A stretch of DNA of 64,000 bases, taken from positions 1 through 64,000 of the forward strand of contig CAVVCH010000009.1 of assembly GCA_963746605.1 (NCBI GenBank), read 5' to 3'. How positions within the stretch are numbered: position 1 is the first letter of the stretch; each line of letters begins with the position of its first letter. The position numbers and the translations under genes were made by a program. The stretch comes from CAVQSS01 sp963746605 (GTDB lineage: Bacteria > Desulfobacterota > RBG-13-43-22). Shown here one piece after another: positions 55,466-63,864 of this stretch. Under the pieces are notes generated by a model. The model did not search any database. It saw only the letters and a program-made list of their open reading frames with translations, and was not told the DNA's origin.

Positions 55466-56218
55466 TTATTCAAATAGACGGTCGCCCTTCGAATTATTCT
55501 TTAGCCAGCGGATGGCCTCCGGCAGGCGTAAGGAACCGCTGTAGATCGCCTTCCCGGTTATCAGCCCCGCCACCCCAAACTTTTCCAAACGGGCCATCTT
55601 TTGAACATCCTCCAGGGTGGCAATCCCACCGGCGGCAATGACCGGGACTTGCAGCCCTCGGGCCAGACGTTGGGTGGACCGCTGCGCCGGTCCTTTCTGG
55701 GTCCCATCCCGACGGATATCAGTATAGATGATGGCCCGCACCCCCCAGTCTTCGTAATTCCGGCCCAAATCCAGCGGGTCCTGGGAAGTAACCTCGGTCC
55801 AACCTTCGACGGCCACCCGGTTGTTCCGGGCGTCAATTCCGATGATGATCCGGCCGGGGAAGAGGCGACAGGCCTCCCGGGCCACCGAAGGCTGTTTCTG
55901 GGCGATGGTTCCCAGAATAACCTGGGAGACACCGGCCTCCACATACCGCTCGATGGTTTTCAGATCGCGAATCCCCCCACCCAGTTGAACCGGAATGGAG
56001 ACGGATCGGACTATCGTTTCAATGAGCGAAAAATTACGGGGACCCTTTTCGAAGGCCCCGTCCAGATCCACCACATGGAGGCGTTCCGCCCCTTGAGAGA
56101 CCCACTGGCGGGCCATCTGCACCGGGTCATCGGAAAAGATGGTAACCGCTTCCGCTTTCCCTTCCCGCAAACGGACGCACTGGCCCTGTTTGATATCGAC
56201 TGCCGGAATAATAATCAT
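55466..56218 (-). CDS. hisA: Phosphoribosylformimino-5-aminoimidazole carboxamide ribotide isomerase
   Basis: A 250-residue TIM barrel: PAVDIKQGQCVRLREG with the catalytic Asp, LHVVDLDGA, QLGGGIRD, GIDARNNRVAVEGW and AAGGIATLEDV. It isomerises ProFAR to PRFAR in histidine synthesis. It is separated from hisB by an unrelated exported-protein gene. Confidence 0.97.
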   Translation of the reverse strand: MIIIPAVDIKQGQCVRLREGKAEAVTIFSDDPVQMARQWVSQGAERLHVVDLDGAFEKGPRNFSLIETIVRSVSIPVQLGGGIRDLKTIERYVEAGVSQVILGTIAQKQPSVAREACRLFPGRIIIGIDARNNRVAVEGWTEVTSQDPLDLGRNYEDWGVRAIIYTDIRRDGTQKGPAQRSTQRLARGLQVPVIAAGGIATLEDVQKMARLEKFGVAGLITGKAIYSGSLRLPEAIRWLKNNSKGDRLFE

Positions 56219-56276
56219 CGGATTCTTGGCAGAGGCGCGGCCCCCCCAAAGCCGGCGATCGGTTGGGTTTCCCCTT

Positions 56277-56948
56277 TCATTCCAAAGCTTGGGGGCCGGG
56301 AAGACTCTTGATCATCTCGACCAAGCCCGCCTTGGCCAGTTCTTCCGCCGTCATCCAGCGCAAACCCCTCTTGGCAACCTCACCCAGTTGGAACAGATCC
56401 TCCGAGAGGGATTTCTGGGTCTGGTTGAATTGGTTTTTCCAAACGATAGACCCGTCGCGGACCCGGAGAAGATGCAGGTCCAGGGATACGGAAGCCGGTT
56501 CGTTGACTCCGTAAGAGGCCCCTTTGCGATTCTGATAACGGAAAACTCCTCCCCAAATCACCCCATCCGCCTGCAGCTCCTGCCCGAGAGCCTTCATCAA
56601 GGCCTTGGGGTCTTGATCAATTTTTTTAGCCAGGTGGGTCTGAAGGACCCCTTCCGCCTGCCCGGGGCTGATCAATTCGTACCCTTTGGCCTGATCCTTC
56701 AGGATGTCCCAAACCATTTGGGTCAGGATGGGGCTGGGATCCCCTTCCACCTTTCCGGCGCCTAAGATATTGCCGCAAGCCCGACAGCGGACGATGTCTG
56801 AATAGTCGGTTCTCTCCAACTGGAAGGGTACCAGGACCAGACGTTTTTTAGCCGTCCCATCGACGGCCCAGGCGCCGGTCCACAGACCCCCCAAAAGAAC
56901 CAGGCCGGCCAGAGTTCCCCAAAGTCGAACCATCAAAATTCGCTTCAT
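56277..56948 (-). CDS. Exported protein of unknown function between hisB and hisA
   Basis: A 223-residue protein with an N-terminal signal (MVRLWGTLAGLVLLGGLWTGAWA), then VLVPFQLERTDYSDIVRCRACGNI and a long domain with the form of LpoB or GNA1162-like envelope proteins (ELQADGVIWGGVFRY, LDLHLLRVRDGSIVWKNQF). The CRAC pair near residue 55 may bind metal or form a disulfide. It overlaps the stop of hisB by 4 bp and precedes hisA by 58 bp, so it is co-expressed with histidine genes although nothing in it suggests that pathway. Confidence 0.7.
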   Translation of the reverse strand: MKRILMVRLWGTLAGLVLLGGLWTGAWAVDGTAKKRLVLVPFQLERTDYSDIVRCRACGNILGAGKVEGDPSPILTQMVWDILKDQAKGYELISPGQAEGVLQTHLAKKIDQDPKALMKALGQELQADGVIWGGVFRYQNRKGASYGVNEPASVSLDLHLLRVRDGSIVWKNQFNQTQKSLSEDLFQLGEVAKRGLRWMTAEELAKAGLVEMIKSLPGPQALE

Positions 56949-57541
56949 CCCAATATCCCCTTAGTCGAAACGACTTGTAGCCGCCCTGGCAGGCGGCGGC
57001 CGGCTTGCTGCAGGGCCCGGCCTAACCCTTTAAACATGGCCTCAATGATATGGTGCAGGTTTTCTCCGTGCAGCACCTGGATATGCAGGGTCACCCCGGC
57101 GCGATTAACCAGAGCCTGAAAGAATTCCTTAATAAGTCCGACATCAAAGCCTTCCACTCGGATTTTTCTGGTTTTCCAGCCATAGTGCAAGTGGGGACGC
57201 CGGGAAATATCCAAGGCCACTAATACCAGGGCCTCATCCATGGGCAAGAGGACGCTCCCGTAGCGATTCACCCCCGTTAAATCATGGAAGCATTGATTCA
57301 GGGCTTCACCCAGACAGAGCCCGATATCCTCAACTGTATGATGAAAACCCACCTCAATATCCCCGGAAGCCTGGAGGGTCAAATCCATCCGGCCGTGATG
57401 GGTCAGAAGCTCCAGCATATGATTCAAAAAAGGGACCGGGGTTTGAATCCGAGTCTTCCCGGTCCCGTCAAACTGCAAGGCCAGGCGAATCTGGGTTTCT
57501 TTCGTCTCTCGGTCTACTTTTCCGATTCGCTTCGGGGGCAT
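56945..57541 (-). CDS. hisB: Imidazoleglycerol-phosphate dehydratase
   Basis: A 198-residue monofunctional enzyme. Mn-binding histidines are in LNHMLELLTHHGRMDL, VGFHHTVEDIGLCLGEAL and HIIEAMFKGLGRAL. It forms imidazole acetol phosphate. It is the first gene of a short minus-strand transcript with the exported protein and hisA. Confidence 0.97.
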   Translation of the reverse strand: MPPKRIGKVDRETKETQIRLALQFDGTGKTRIQTPVPFLNHMLELLTHHGRMDLTLQASGDIEVGFHHTVEDIGLCLGEALNQCFHDLTGVNRYGSVLLPMDEALVLVALDISRRPHLHYGWKTRKIRVEGFDVGLIKEFFQALVNRAGVTLHIQVLHGENLHHIIEAMFKGLGRALQQAGRRLPGRLQVVSTKGILG

Positions 57542-57715
57542 CCTTTAAACCTTTAGAAAAACCGTTTCATCGAGAGCAAGCGACCGGGAAGGCTCAATTT
57601 CAAACTAACCCCCCCTACCCAGGGCAGGTACCCCGAGGCATGAAGATAAAAGGGATAAATAACAGCTTAACTGCATTCATTAATAATTAATAATCAATTG
57701 TTAATTATTAACTAT

Positions 57716-57791
57716 TGGTGGAGATGGGGGGGATCGAACCCCCGGCCTGTACGTTGCGAACGTACCGCTCTCCCATCTGAGCTACATCCCC
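57716..57791 (-). tRNA. tRNA-Ala (CGC)
   Basis: A full 76-nt cloverleaf with encoded CCA. The acceptor arm is GGGGATG against CATCTCC, which gives a G3-U70 pair, the alanine identity element. The anticodon stem is GTACG/CGTAC with loop TTCGCAA, so the anticodon is CGC. The T-arm is GGGGGTTCGATCCCCC. Confidence 0.96.
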
Positions 57792-57809
57792 GCCGAGTCA
57801 AAAAATTCG

Positions 57810-57838
57810 TTGACTTTCTTAATGAAAATACATACTAT
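57810..57838 (+). promoter_or_regulatory. Promoter of rpsT, overlapping the divergent tRNA-Ala promoter
   Basis: The plus strand has TTGACT, 17 bases, TACTAT, 39 bp before the rpsT start. On the minus strand TTGAAA, 17 bases, TAGTAT uses the same near-palindromic -10 sequence (CATACTATAC) in the opposite direction and would serve the tRNA-Ala. Confidence 0.7.
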
Positions 57839-57876
57839 ACCCTTTTTAAAATTTTTTCAAGAAAAAGGAGACCCTT

Positions 57877-58152
57877 TTGGCCAACCATCCCTCAGCCTTG
57901 AAACGGGTGAAGCAGTCCCAAGCGCGCCGCGTGCGTAACATAAGTACCAAATCACGCGTTAAAACAACGATTAAAAAATTCTATACCGTCTTGGAGGCCG
58001 GCTCCATGGAATCGGCCCGTCCGGCACTGATTCAGGCCATAGCCCAAATCGACCGGGCCGCCTCCAAGGGAGTCATCCACCATCGTACGGCCTCGCGGAA
58101 AATATCCCGGTTGTCGAAAAAACTGCACAGAGACTCCGTCCAGCCCGCTTAA
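57877..58152 (+). CDS. rpsT: 30S ribosomal protein S20
   Basis: A 91-residue basic helical protein: MANHPSALKRVKQSQARRVRN, VKTTIKKFY, and AASKGVIHHRTASRKISRL. It starts with TTG, preceded by AAGGAG at 8 bp. A TTG start is also used for rpsT in E. coli, where it limits expression, so it may be functional here. Confidence 0.97.
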   Translation: MANHPSALKRVKQSQARRVRNISTKSRVKTTIKKFYTVLEAGSMESARPALIQAIAQIDRAASKGVIHHRTASRKISRLSKKLHRDSVQPA

Positions 58153-58216
58153 CGGCAGGTCGACCCCCGCGCCGCTATCCGACCGATGGCTGGTTGTCGC
58201 TCTGCCCGGACGGTGA

Positions 58217-58747
58217 TCAGAAGTTCTCTAAAATACTGCTGTAAATCCTTTCGGCCAGGTCCTTGGCAATCTTTCTCAGGGCCTCCTCGCGATTCCGATC
58301 GGTCTGATTGGGGTCTCCCCCCACCCGGAAAGTCTCGGAGCGGATCATATCCAGATTCTGCCAGAGTATTTTCTGGTTGTCCGCCCGCCGGAAAATGATT
58401 TCCAAGTTCACGGTCACCTTCCGGTCCACCGATTGGGTCTGGCTGGTATAAATCACCGAATCCACCGTGGACGATTTAATCCTTCCGGAGATGATCCCCT
58501 GCGCGTTGGCCTCCGAAGCCACCCCGATAATCCCGCCGCGGGTGAATTCGTAGATTAAGGCGTTGGCAAAAATGACCTCGGCCCCCGTTTCGGTGGTGTT
58601 GTTGACAAAAACCGGGATGTGAACCGCCTTAATATCGGGGGGCAGGTTGTTCACCGTTCCCCGGAATCCATAGCCGCAGCCGCAAAAAAACATCACCCCC
58701 AAAAGTCCGATCAGCCGGATCATCCTCCACCTTACTTTTCTAGGCAT
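58217..58747 (-). CDS. lptE: LPS assembly lipoprotein LptE
   Basis: A 176-residue outer-membrane lipoprotein. The signal ends in FFCGCGYGFRG, with the lipidated Cys before GYGFRG, the hallmark of LptE. IKAVHIPVFVNNTTETGAE and a C-terminal helix complete the family pattern. It plugs the LptD barrel. It follows leuS on the same strand, the common order. Confidence 0.92.
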   Translation of the reverse strand: MPRKVRWRMIRLIGLLGVMFFCGCGYGFRGTVNNLPPDIKAVHIPVFVNNTTETGAEVIFANALIYEFTRGGIIGVASEANAQGIISGRIKSSTVDSVIYTSQTQSVDRKVTVNLEIIFRRADNQKILWQNLDMIRSETFRVGGDPNQTDRNREEALRKIAKDLAERIYSSILENF

Positions 58748-58828
58748 CCTGTTCCTCCCATCCGGACGGTGCGGACCGTTTCCGGACGACCCGCGTTCTT
58801 AAACCTCGGGGTTTGCCGGCCGGCCTGA

Positions 58829-61327
58829 TTAGCGAATGACGATATTGATCAGTTTATTCTGAACAACCACTGTCTTAACGATTTCCTTACCCTTCAGCCA
58901 GACCTGAACCCTGGGGTCTTCCAGGGCCTGTCCTTTTACTTCCTCTTCCGAGGCGCTAATTTTCACGGTCAGCCGGCTGCGCACCTTCCCGTTGACCTGC
59001 ACCACCAGTACCCGTTCATCTTCACTCAAGGCTCCGGGATCCCAGGGGGGCCAGGGCTGACTCTGGGCCTGCCCCTCTTTGCCCAACATCGCCCAAAGCT
59101 CCTCAGCCAAATGAGGCACCATGGGGGATAGCAGTATCAGCAGGGTTTCCATGGTTTTAGAAAAAATAGAACGGCTGGGGGGATCGTTCAACCCTTCCCC
59201 TCGAAAGAGATAGAGGGCATTGACCAGTTCCATAATGGCGCTGATGGCTGTGTTGAAGTGAAAACGGTCTTCGATATCCTCGGTGACTTTTTTGATGGTT
59301 TGATTCAGTTTGATGTGCAGGCTCCGATTTTTCCCGCTCAGGGCGCCTGCCTCCCCGAGGGATGCCGGTCCTTCCAGAAGGGTCAGGTCTTCCTGGACCA
59401 GATTCCAGACCCGGTTCAGAAAACGATAGGACCCTTCCACCCCCTGATCGCTCCAGTCCAGGTCTCTTTCCGGCGGGGCGGCGAAAAGGCAGAAAAGGCG
59501 AACGGTATCAGCCCCGTACTGGCGGATCAAGGCATCGGGATCCACCACATTTCCCTTGGATTTGGACATCTTGGATCCGTCTTTGATCACCATCCCCTGG
59601 GTGAGGAGATTGGTGAAGGGCTCGCTGACCGTCACCCAGCCCAGATCCCGGAGCACTCGGGTGAAAAATCGGGAGTAGAGAAGATGCAGAACGGCGTGCT
59701 CGATGCCCCCGATGTATTGATCCACGGGCATCCAATAGCCTACCCGTTCCCGGTCCAAGGGTCCCTGATCGAAATCAGGGCAGGTATACCGCTCAAAATA
59801 CCAGGAAGATTCCACAAAAGTGTCCATGGTATCGGTCTCCCGTCTTCCCGGCCCCTGGCATTTCGGACATCGGGTCCGAACGAATTCGGGAAGCAGCGGC
59901 AAAGGCGACCCTCCGCCGGACGGGATTTGGGCCTCCAGGGGCAACACCACCGGCAGATCGGCCTCGGGCACCGGAACGATGCCGCATTGCTCACAGTACA
60001 CCATGGGGATCGGCGCCCCCCAGTAACGCTGACGAGATACCCCCCAGTCCCTAAGGCGGTATTGGACCCGACCACGCCCCCGCCCCAGTTCTTCCAGATG
60101 CCGGGTGATGGCGCCCTTACCGGCCTCGTTGTCTAAACCGTTGAAGGGGCCGGATTGGACCAAATACCCGGGGCCCTCGTAGGCCGCGGTCATAGACTCC
60201 GGAGTCTGCGAAGGGCTTTCTGGCGGTTGGACCACCACCCGGAGCGGAAGCCCGTATTGGCGGGCGAATTCAAAATCCCGCTGGTCATGGGTGGGGACGG
60301 CCATGACCGCTCCGGTTCCATAGCCCCAGACGACGAAATTGGCCGCGTAAATGGGTACCCGTTCCCCGGTCAGCGGATGGAGACAATAGGCCCCGGTAAA
60401 AATACCCTCCTTGACCAAGTCCGCCTCCAGTCGCTGGGACGGATCCTGGGCCTGCACCTTCCGGATAAAATCCAGGACCGGGGTTTCCTGCGACGTACCC
60501 CGGATCACTTCCCGGATCAGGGGATGTTCCGGGGCCAGGCTCATAAAGGTGGCGCCGAACAGGGTGTCCGGACGGGTGGTAAAGACCGACAGGACTCCGG
60601 ATCCCTTTTCCAACGGAAAATCGATTTCCGCCCCTTCACTTCTGCCGATCCAGTTACGCTGCATGACCAGGACCTTTTCCGGCCAGCCCGGCAGGTTTTC
60701 ACAACCCTGAAGCAGCTCATCGGCATACCGGGTGATGCGAAAAAACCACTGTTCCAGTTCTTTGGAGCCCACGACCTGATCGCAGCGCCAGCAGCGTCCG
60801 TCGCCTACCACTTGCTCATTGGCCAAGACCGTTTGGCAGCGATCGCACCAGTTGACCAGCGATTTCTTCCGAACCACCAATCCCCGTTCCCACATCTTGA
60901 GAAAGAAAAGCTGCTCCCAGCGGTAATAGGAGGGGTCGCAGGTGGCCAGTTCCCGGTCCCAGTCATAACTGAATCCCAGGCGTTTCAGTTGGACCCGCAT
61001 GGCTTCGATATTGTCGTAGGTCCAGCGAGCCGGATGAATGCCGCGGGCCAGGGCCGCATTTTCCGCCGGCATCCCGAAGGCGTCCCAGCCCATGGGATGG
61101 AGGACATTAAAACCCCGCATCCTTTTATAACGAGCCACCACATCCCCGATGGAGTAGTTGCGCACATGACCCATGTGGATCTTCCCGGAGGGATAGGGGA
61201 ACATTTCCAGGAGATAGTATTTCTCTTGATCCGGGTTTTCTCGGGCCCGGTAGGGTTTTTCCTTTTCCCAGCGGGCCTGCCATTTGGTTTCAATCGCTTC
61301 CGGATTATATTTGTTTTTTATGACCAC
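58829..61327 (-). CDS. leuS: Leucyl-tRNA synthetase
   Basis: A class I enzyme of about 832 residues. It has the HIGH-type motif YPSGKIHMGHVRNYS, a CP1 editing domain (TTRPDTLFGATF, GYGTGAVMAVPTHDQRDF), zinc Cys residues and KMSKS in GSKMSKSKGNV. I choose GTG at 61327 (VIKNKYNPEAIETKWQ), which has GGGGGGAG five bases before it. Frames reaching 61465 run through the inverted repeat at 61408-61507 and are not credible. Confidence 0.96.
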   Translation of the reverse strand: MVIKNKYNPEAIETKWQARWEKEKPYRARENPDQEKYYLLEMFPYPSGKIHMGHVRNYSIGDVVARYKRMRGFNVLHPMGWDAFGMPAENAALARGIHPARWTYDNIEAMRVQLKRLGFSYDWDRELATCDPSYYRWEQLFFLKMWERGLVVRKKSLVNWCDRCQTVLANEQVVGDGRCWRCDQVVGSKELEQWFFRITRYADELLQGCENLPGWPEKVLVMQRNWIGRSEGAEIDFPLEKGSGVLSVFTTRPDTLFGATFMSLAPEHPLIREVIRGTSQETPVLDFIRKVQAQDPSQRLEADLVKEGIFTGAYCLHPLTGERVPIYAANFVVWGYGTGAVMAVPTHDQRDFEFARQYGLPLRVVVQPPESPSQTPESMTAAYEGPGYLVQSGPFNGLDNEAGKGAITRHLEELGRGRGRVQYRLRDWGVSRQRYWGAPIPMVYCEQCGIVPVPEADLPVVLPLEAQIPSGGGSPLPLLPEFVRTRCPKCQGPGRRETDTMDTFVESSWYFERYTCPDFDQGPLDRERVGYWMPVDQYIGGIEHAVLHLLYSRFFTRVLRDLGWVTVSEPFTNLLTQGMVIKDGSKMSKSKGNVVDPDALIRQYGADTVRLFCLFAAPPERDLDWSDQGVEGSYRFLNRVWNLVQEDLTLLEGPASLGEAGALSGKNRSLHIKLNQTIKKVTEDIEDRFHFNTAISAIMELVNALYLFRGEGLNDPPSRSIFSKTMETLLILLSPMVPHLAEELWAMLGKEGQAQSQPWPPWDPGALSEDERVLVVQVNGKVRSRLTVKISASEEEVKGQALEDPRVQVWLKGKEIVKTVVVQNKLINIVIR

Positions 61328-61407
61328 TCCCTCTCCCCCCATAAACGCTACGTTGTTTCGTGAACATTCAAAGGCTTCATTTATATCGTATAGGGGTGTT
61401 TTAAAAG

Positions 61408-61507
61408 ATGAACGTCGAACGTCCAACATCGAACGTCCAACATCGAATGAAAAACAAACATCCACATTCGGCGTTGGATGTTGGACGTTCGATGTTCGAT
61501 GTTCATG
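61408..61507. repeat. Inverted repeat of GAACGTC/AACATC units between leuS and nusB
   Basis: The left arm (61408-61449) consists of units GAACGT, CCAACATC and GAACGT in tandem. The right arm (61465-61507) is its imperfect reverse complement (GTTGGATG, TTGGACGTTC, GATGTTC). About 43 bp per arm with a 15-base loop gives a long cruciform. It separates two housekeeping genes and could act as an attenuator or be a dispersed repeat. Confidence 0.7.
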
Positions 61508-61556
61508 TTTTCCAGTAACCCTTCCACAGTCGATCCGGGCAAGAATAACTTAGCGC

Positions 61557-62069
61557 TTATGCCCTGCCCTTCCTCGGTCGTCCCTTCGCCTTTCCGGAGT
61601 CCGGAGGAGGTGTTTTATTCCCCTCCCGGTCTATTTCTTCCGGGCCCCCCGCGTTCGGGGCCGGCGTTTGGATCTCGGCTAAAATACTATCCAATATGCC
61701 GTTGATGAAAGCGCTGGATTCTTCGCTTCCGTACCGTTTTCCCAAATCGATGGCTTCATTGATAGCCGACTTGGGAGGCGTATCACCGCCGAACCGCAGT
61801 TCATACACGGCCAAGCGAAGGATATTTCGATCTACCGGCGACATGCGTTCCAACCGCCAGTGCTGAGAATGACGGCGGATCAGCAGATCAATTTGTTTCT
61901 TTTGTTCACAAACCCCCTGAACCAATTTTCGGAAGAAGGGATAGCCCTCCTCCTGGGGGGGATAATTTTTCTCGAAAACCATCAACCCCTGTTGAAAGTC
62001 CCCGGGGTTTAGGTCCAGTTGGAACAGGGCCTGGATGGCCGATTCCCTGGATTGCCGTCGACTCGCCAT
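61557..62069 (-). CDS. nusB: Transcription antitermination factor NusB
   Basis: A 170-residue helical protein: MASRRQSRESAIQALFQLDL at the N-terminus and VDRNILRLAVYELRFG, SAINEAIDLGKRYGSEESSAFINGILD at the C-terminus. The tail after position 140 is proline-rich and longer than usual. It acts in rRNA antitermination. It follows ribH, as in many bacteria. Confidence 0.95.
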   Translation of the reverse strand: MASRRQSRESAIQALFQLDLNPGDFQQGLMVFEKNYPPQEEGYPFFRKLVQGVCEQKKQIDLLIRRHSQHWRLERMSPVDRNILRLAVYELRFGGDTPPKSAINEAIDLGKRYGSEESSAFINGILDSILAEIQTPAPNAGGPEEIDREGNKTPPPDSGKAKGRPRKGRA

Positions 62070-62107
62070 AGCGTCTGAAGAAGTTTTTCGGGATTTTCTA
62101 AGAAAAG

Positions 62108-62579
62108 TTAGTCGTTCAGACGGCGAAGAAGGTCGACCATCTCAATCCCCGCAATGGCCGCGCTCCAACCCTTTATTGCCGGCCTTGGATCCGGCCCGTT
62201 CAATGGCCTGTTCCAAGGTATCGGCCGTAATGACGCCAAAGACCATGGGCACCCCGGTTTCCAAAGAGGCATTGGCCACCCCCTTGGATACTTCAGCGCT
62301 GACATATTCAAAATGGGGAGTGGCCCCCCGGATCACCGCCCCCAGGCAGATCACGGCGTCATACTTGTTGAGCAGGGCGATTTTCTTGGCCAGGAAAGGG
62401 ATTTCATAAGCCCCGGGAACCTTGAAAACGTCCACATCCTGCTCTTGGGCCCCGTTTCGGATGAGGGCATCCAGGGCCCCTCCCTGCAGGTGATCACTGA
62501 TGAAATCATTAAAGCGGCTGACCACCAACGCGAATTTCATTCCTTCCGCTTGCAGTTTTCCCTCATAGACTTTGGTCAT
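62108..62579 (-). CDS. ribH: 6,7-dimethyl-8-ribityllumazine synthase (frameshift at 62169-62171)
   Basis: A 156-residue enzyme. The start at 62579 follows AGGAGG (MTKVYEGKLQAEGMKFALVVSRFND). Motifs are VPGAYEIPFLAKK, VICLGAVIRGATPHFEYV and NASLETGVPMVFGV. Near the end the original frame gives NKGLERGHCGD and a stop. Removing one G of GGG gives AGNKGWSAAIAGIEMVDLLRRL, the family's C-terminal helix, ending at 62108. It condenses the uracil intermediate with dihydroxybutanone phosphate in riboflavin synthesis. Confidence 0.93.
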
Positions 62580-62623
62580 GTTCCCCTCCTGATAAATAAA
62601 TTCAAATCCGAAACCTAAACCCG

Positions 62624-63829
62624 TCAGAGGGGCAGATTCAGCAGATGCCCCATTTTTTCGCACTTGGTTTTCAGATAGTTGATATTTTCTTTTTGGGGAA
62701 AGACCTCGATCGGCACCCGTTCGGTTACCTGGATACCGTATCCCTCCAGGCCGATTATCTTTTTGGGATTATTGGTCATCAGGCGCATTTTTCGCACCCC
62801 CAAATCGGCTAAAATCTGAGCCCCGATGCCGTAATCGCGCAGGTCGGCCTTGAACCCCAAGGCCTCATTGGCCTCCACGGTGTCCTTACCCTGATCCTGA
62901 AGCATATAGGCCCGCAGCTTGTTGACCAGCCCGATCCCCCTACCCTCCTGGTGCATATAGAGGAGAACCCCTCGGCCTTCTTCCTCGATCCGCTGCAGGG
63001 CGGAAATCAGCTGGTCTCCGCAGTCACAGCGCAACGATCGGAAGACATCTCCTGTCAGACACTCGGAATGAACCCGGACCAGGATTTCCTCTTTCGATTT
63101 GATCTCCCCTTTTACCAGGGCCAAATGCTGGTGTTCATCCACGTCATTTTCATAGACGATGGCCTTAAAAGCGCCATAGGCCGTGGGCAGGACCGTCTCC
63201 GCCCGCCGGTGGACAAAGGACTCGTTCTGAAATCGGTATTCGATCAGGTCCCGGATGGAAATAATTTTCAACCCGTGTTCCCGGGCGAAGATCTCCAGGT
63301 CCGGGAGCCGGGCCATGGTCCCGTCATCCTTCATGATCTCGCAAATCACCCCATAGGGCTTTAGGCCGGCCATGCGGGCCAGGTCCACCGAGCCTTCGGT
63401 TTGGCCGGTACGCACCAGCACCCCGCCCTTTCGGGCCCGCAACGGAAACACATGGCCGGGACTGACCAGATCTTCCGGAAGGGTATCATCGGCGATAGCC
63501 GTCCGAATGGTCGTTGCCCGGTCATGGGCTGAAATACCGGTGGTCACACCCCGGCGCGCCTCAATCGATACAGTAAAGGCCGTCTTAAACGGGGAGGTAT
63601 TGTTTTGAACCATCATGGGCAATTGCAACTGCTCAATCCGTTCGGCCGTCAGGGATAGACAAATCAAGCCCCGGCCGTACCTGGCCATAAAACTGATGGC
63701 CTCCGGAGTGACCTTCTCGGCGGCCATGGTCAGGTCCCCCTCATTCTCCCGGTCCTCGTCATCTACCAGGATGACCATTTTCCCGGCTTGAATATCTTCC
63801 ACTGCCTCTTCAATCGGTGCCATGGGCAT
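62624..63829 (-). CDS. ribBA: Bifunctional 3,4-dihydroxy-2-butanone-4-phosphate synthase / GTP cyclohydrolase II
   Basis: A 401-residue fusion. Residues 1-205 are the DHBP synthase (VILVDDEDRENEGDL, GRGLICLSL, SAHDRATTIR, GHVFPLRA). Residues 206-401 are GTP cyclohydrolase II with zinc Cys in HSECLTGDVFRSLRCDCG and HQEGRGIGL. Both halves look intact. It starts two branches of riboflavin synthesis. It precedes ribH with a 44-bp gap. Confidence 0.97.
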   Translation of the reverse strand: MPMAPIEEAVEDIQAGKMVILVDDEDRENEGDLTMAAEKVTPEAISFMARYGRGLICLSLTAERIEQLQLPMMVQNNTSPFKTAFTVSIEARRGVTTGISAHDRATTIRTAIADDTLPEDLVSPGHVFPLRARKGGVLVRTGQTEGSVDLARMAGLKPYGVICEIMKDDGTMARLPDLEIFAREHGLKIISIRDLIEYRFQNESFVHRRAETVLPTAYGAFKAIVYENDVDEHQHLALVKGEIKSKEEILVRVHSECLTGDVFRSLRCDCGDQLISALQRIEEEGRGVLLYMHQEGRGIGLVNKLRAYMLQDQGKDTVEANEALGFKADLRDYGIGAQILADLGVRKMRLMTNNPKKIIGLEGYGIQVTERVPIEVFPQKENINYLKTKCEKMGHLLNLPL

Positions 63830-63864
63830 ACGCGCTACTCCTTATTTTCGAAATTCCTTCCACA

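Noticed and set aside
60155..61363. 402-codon plus-strand frame opposite leuS
   Set aside because: Antisense to leuS, without recognisable motifs.
61408..61507. Possible CRISPR array
   Set aside because: Units are mirrored, short and lack uniform spacers; no cas genes nearby.
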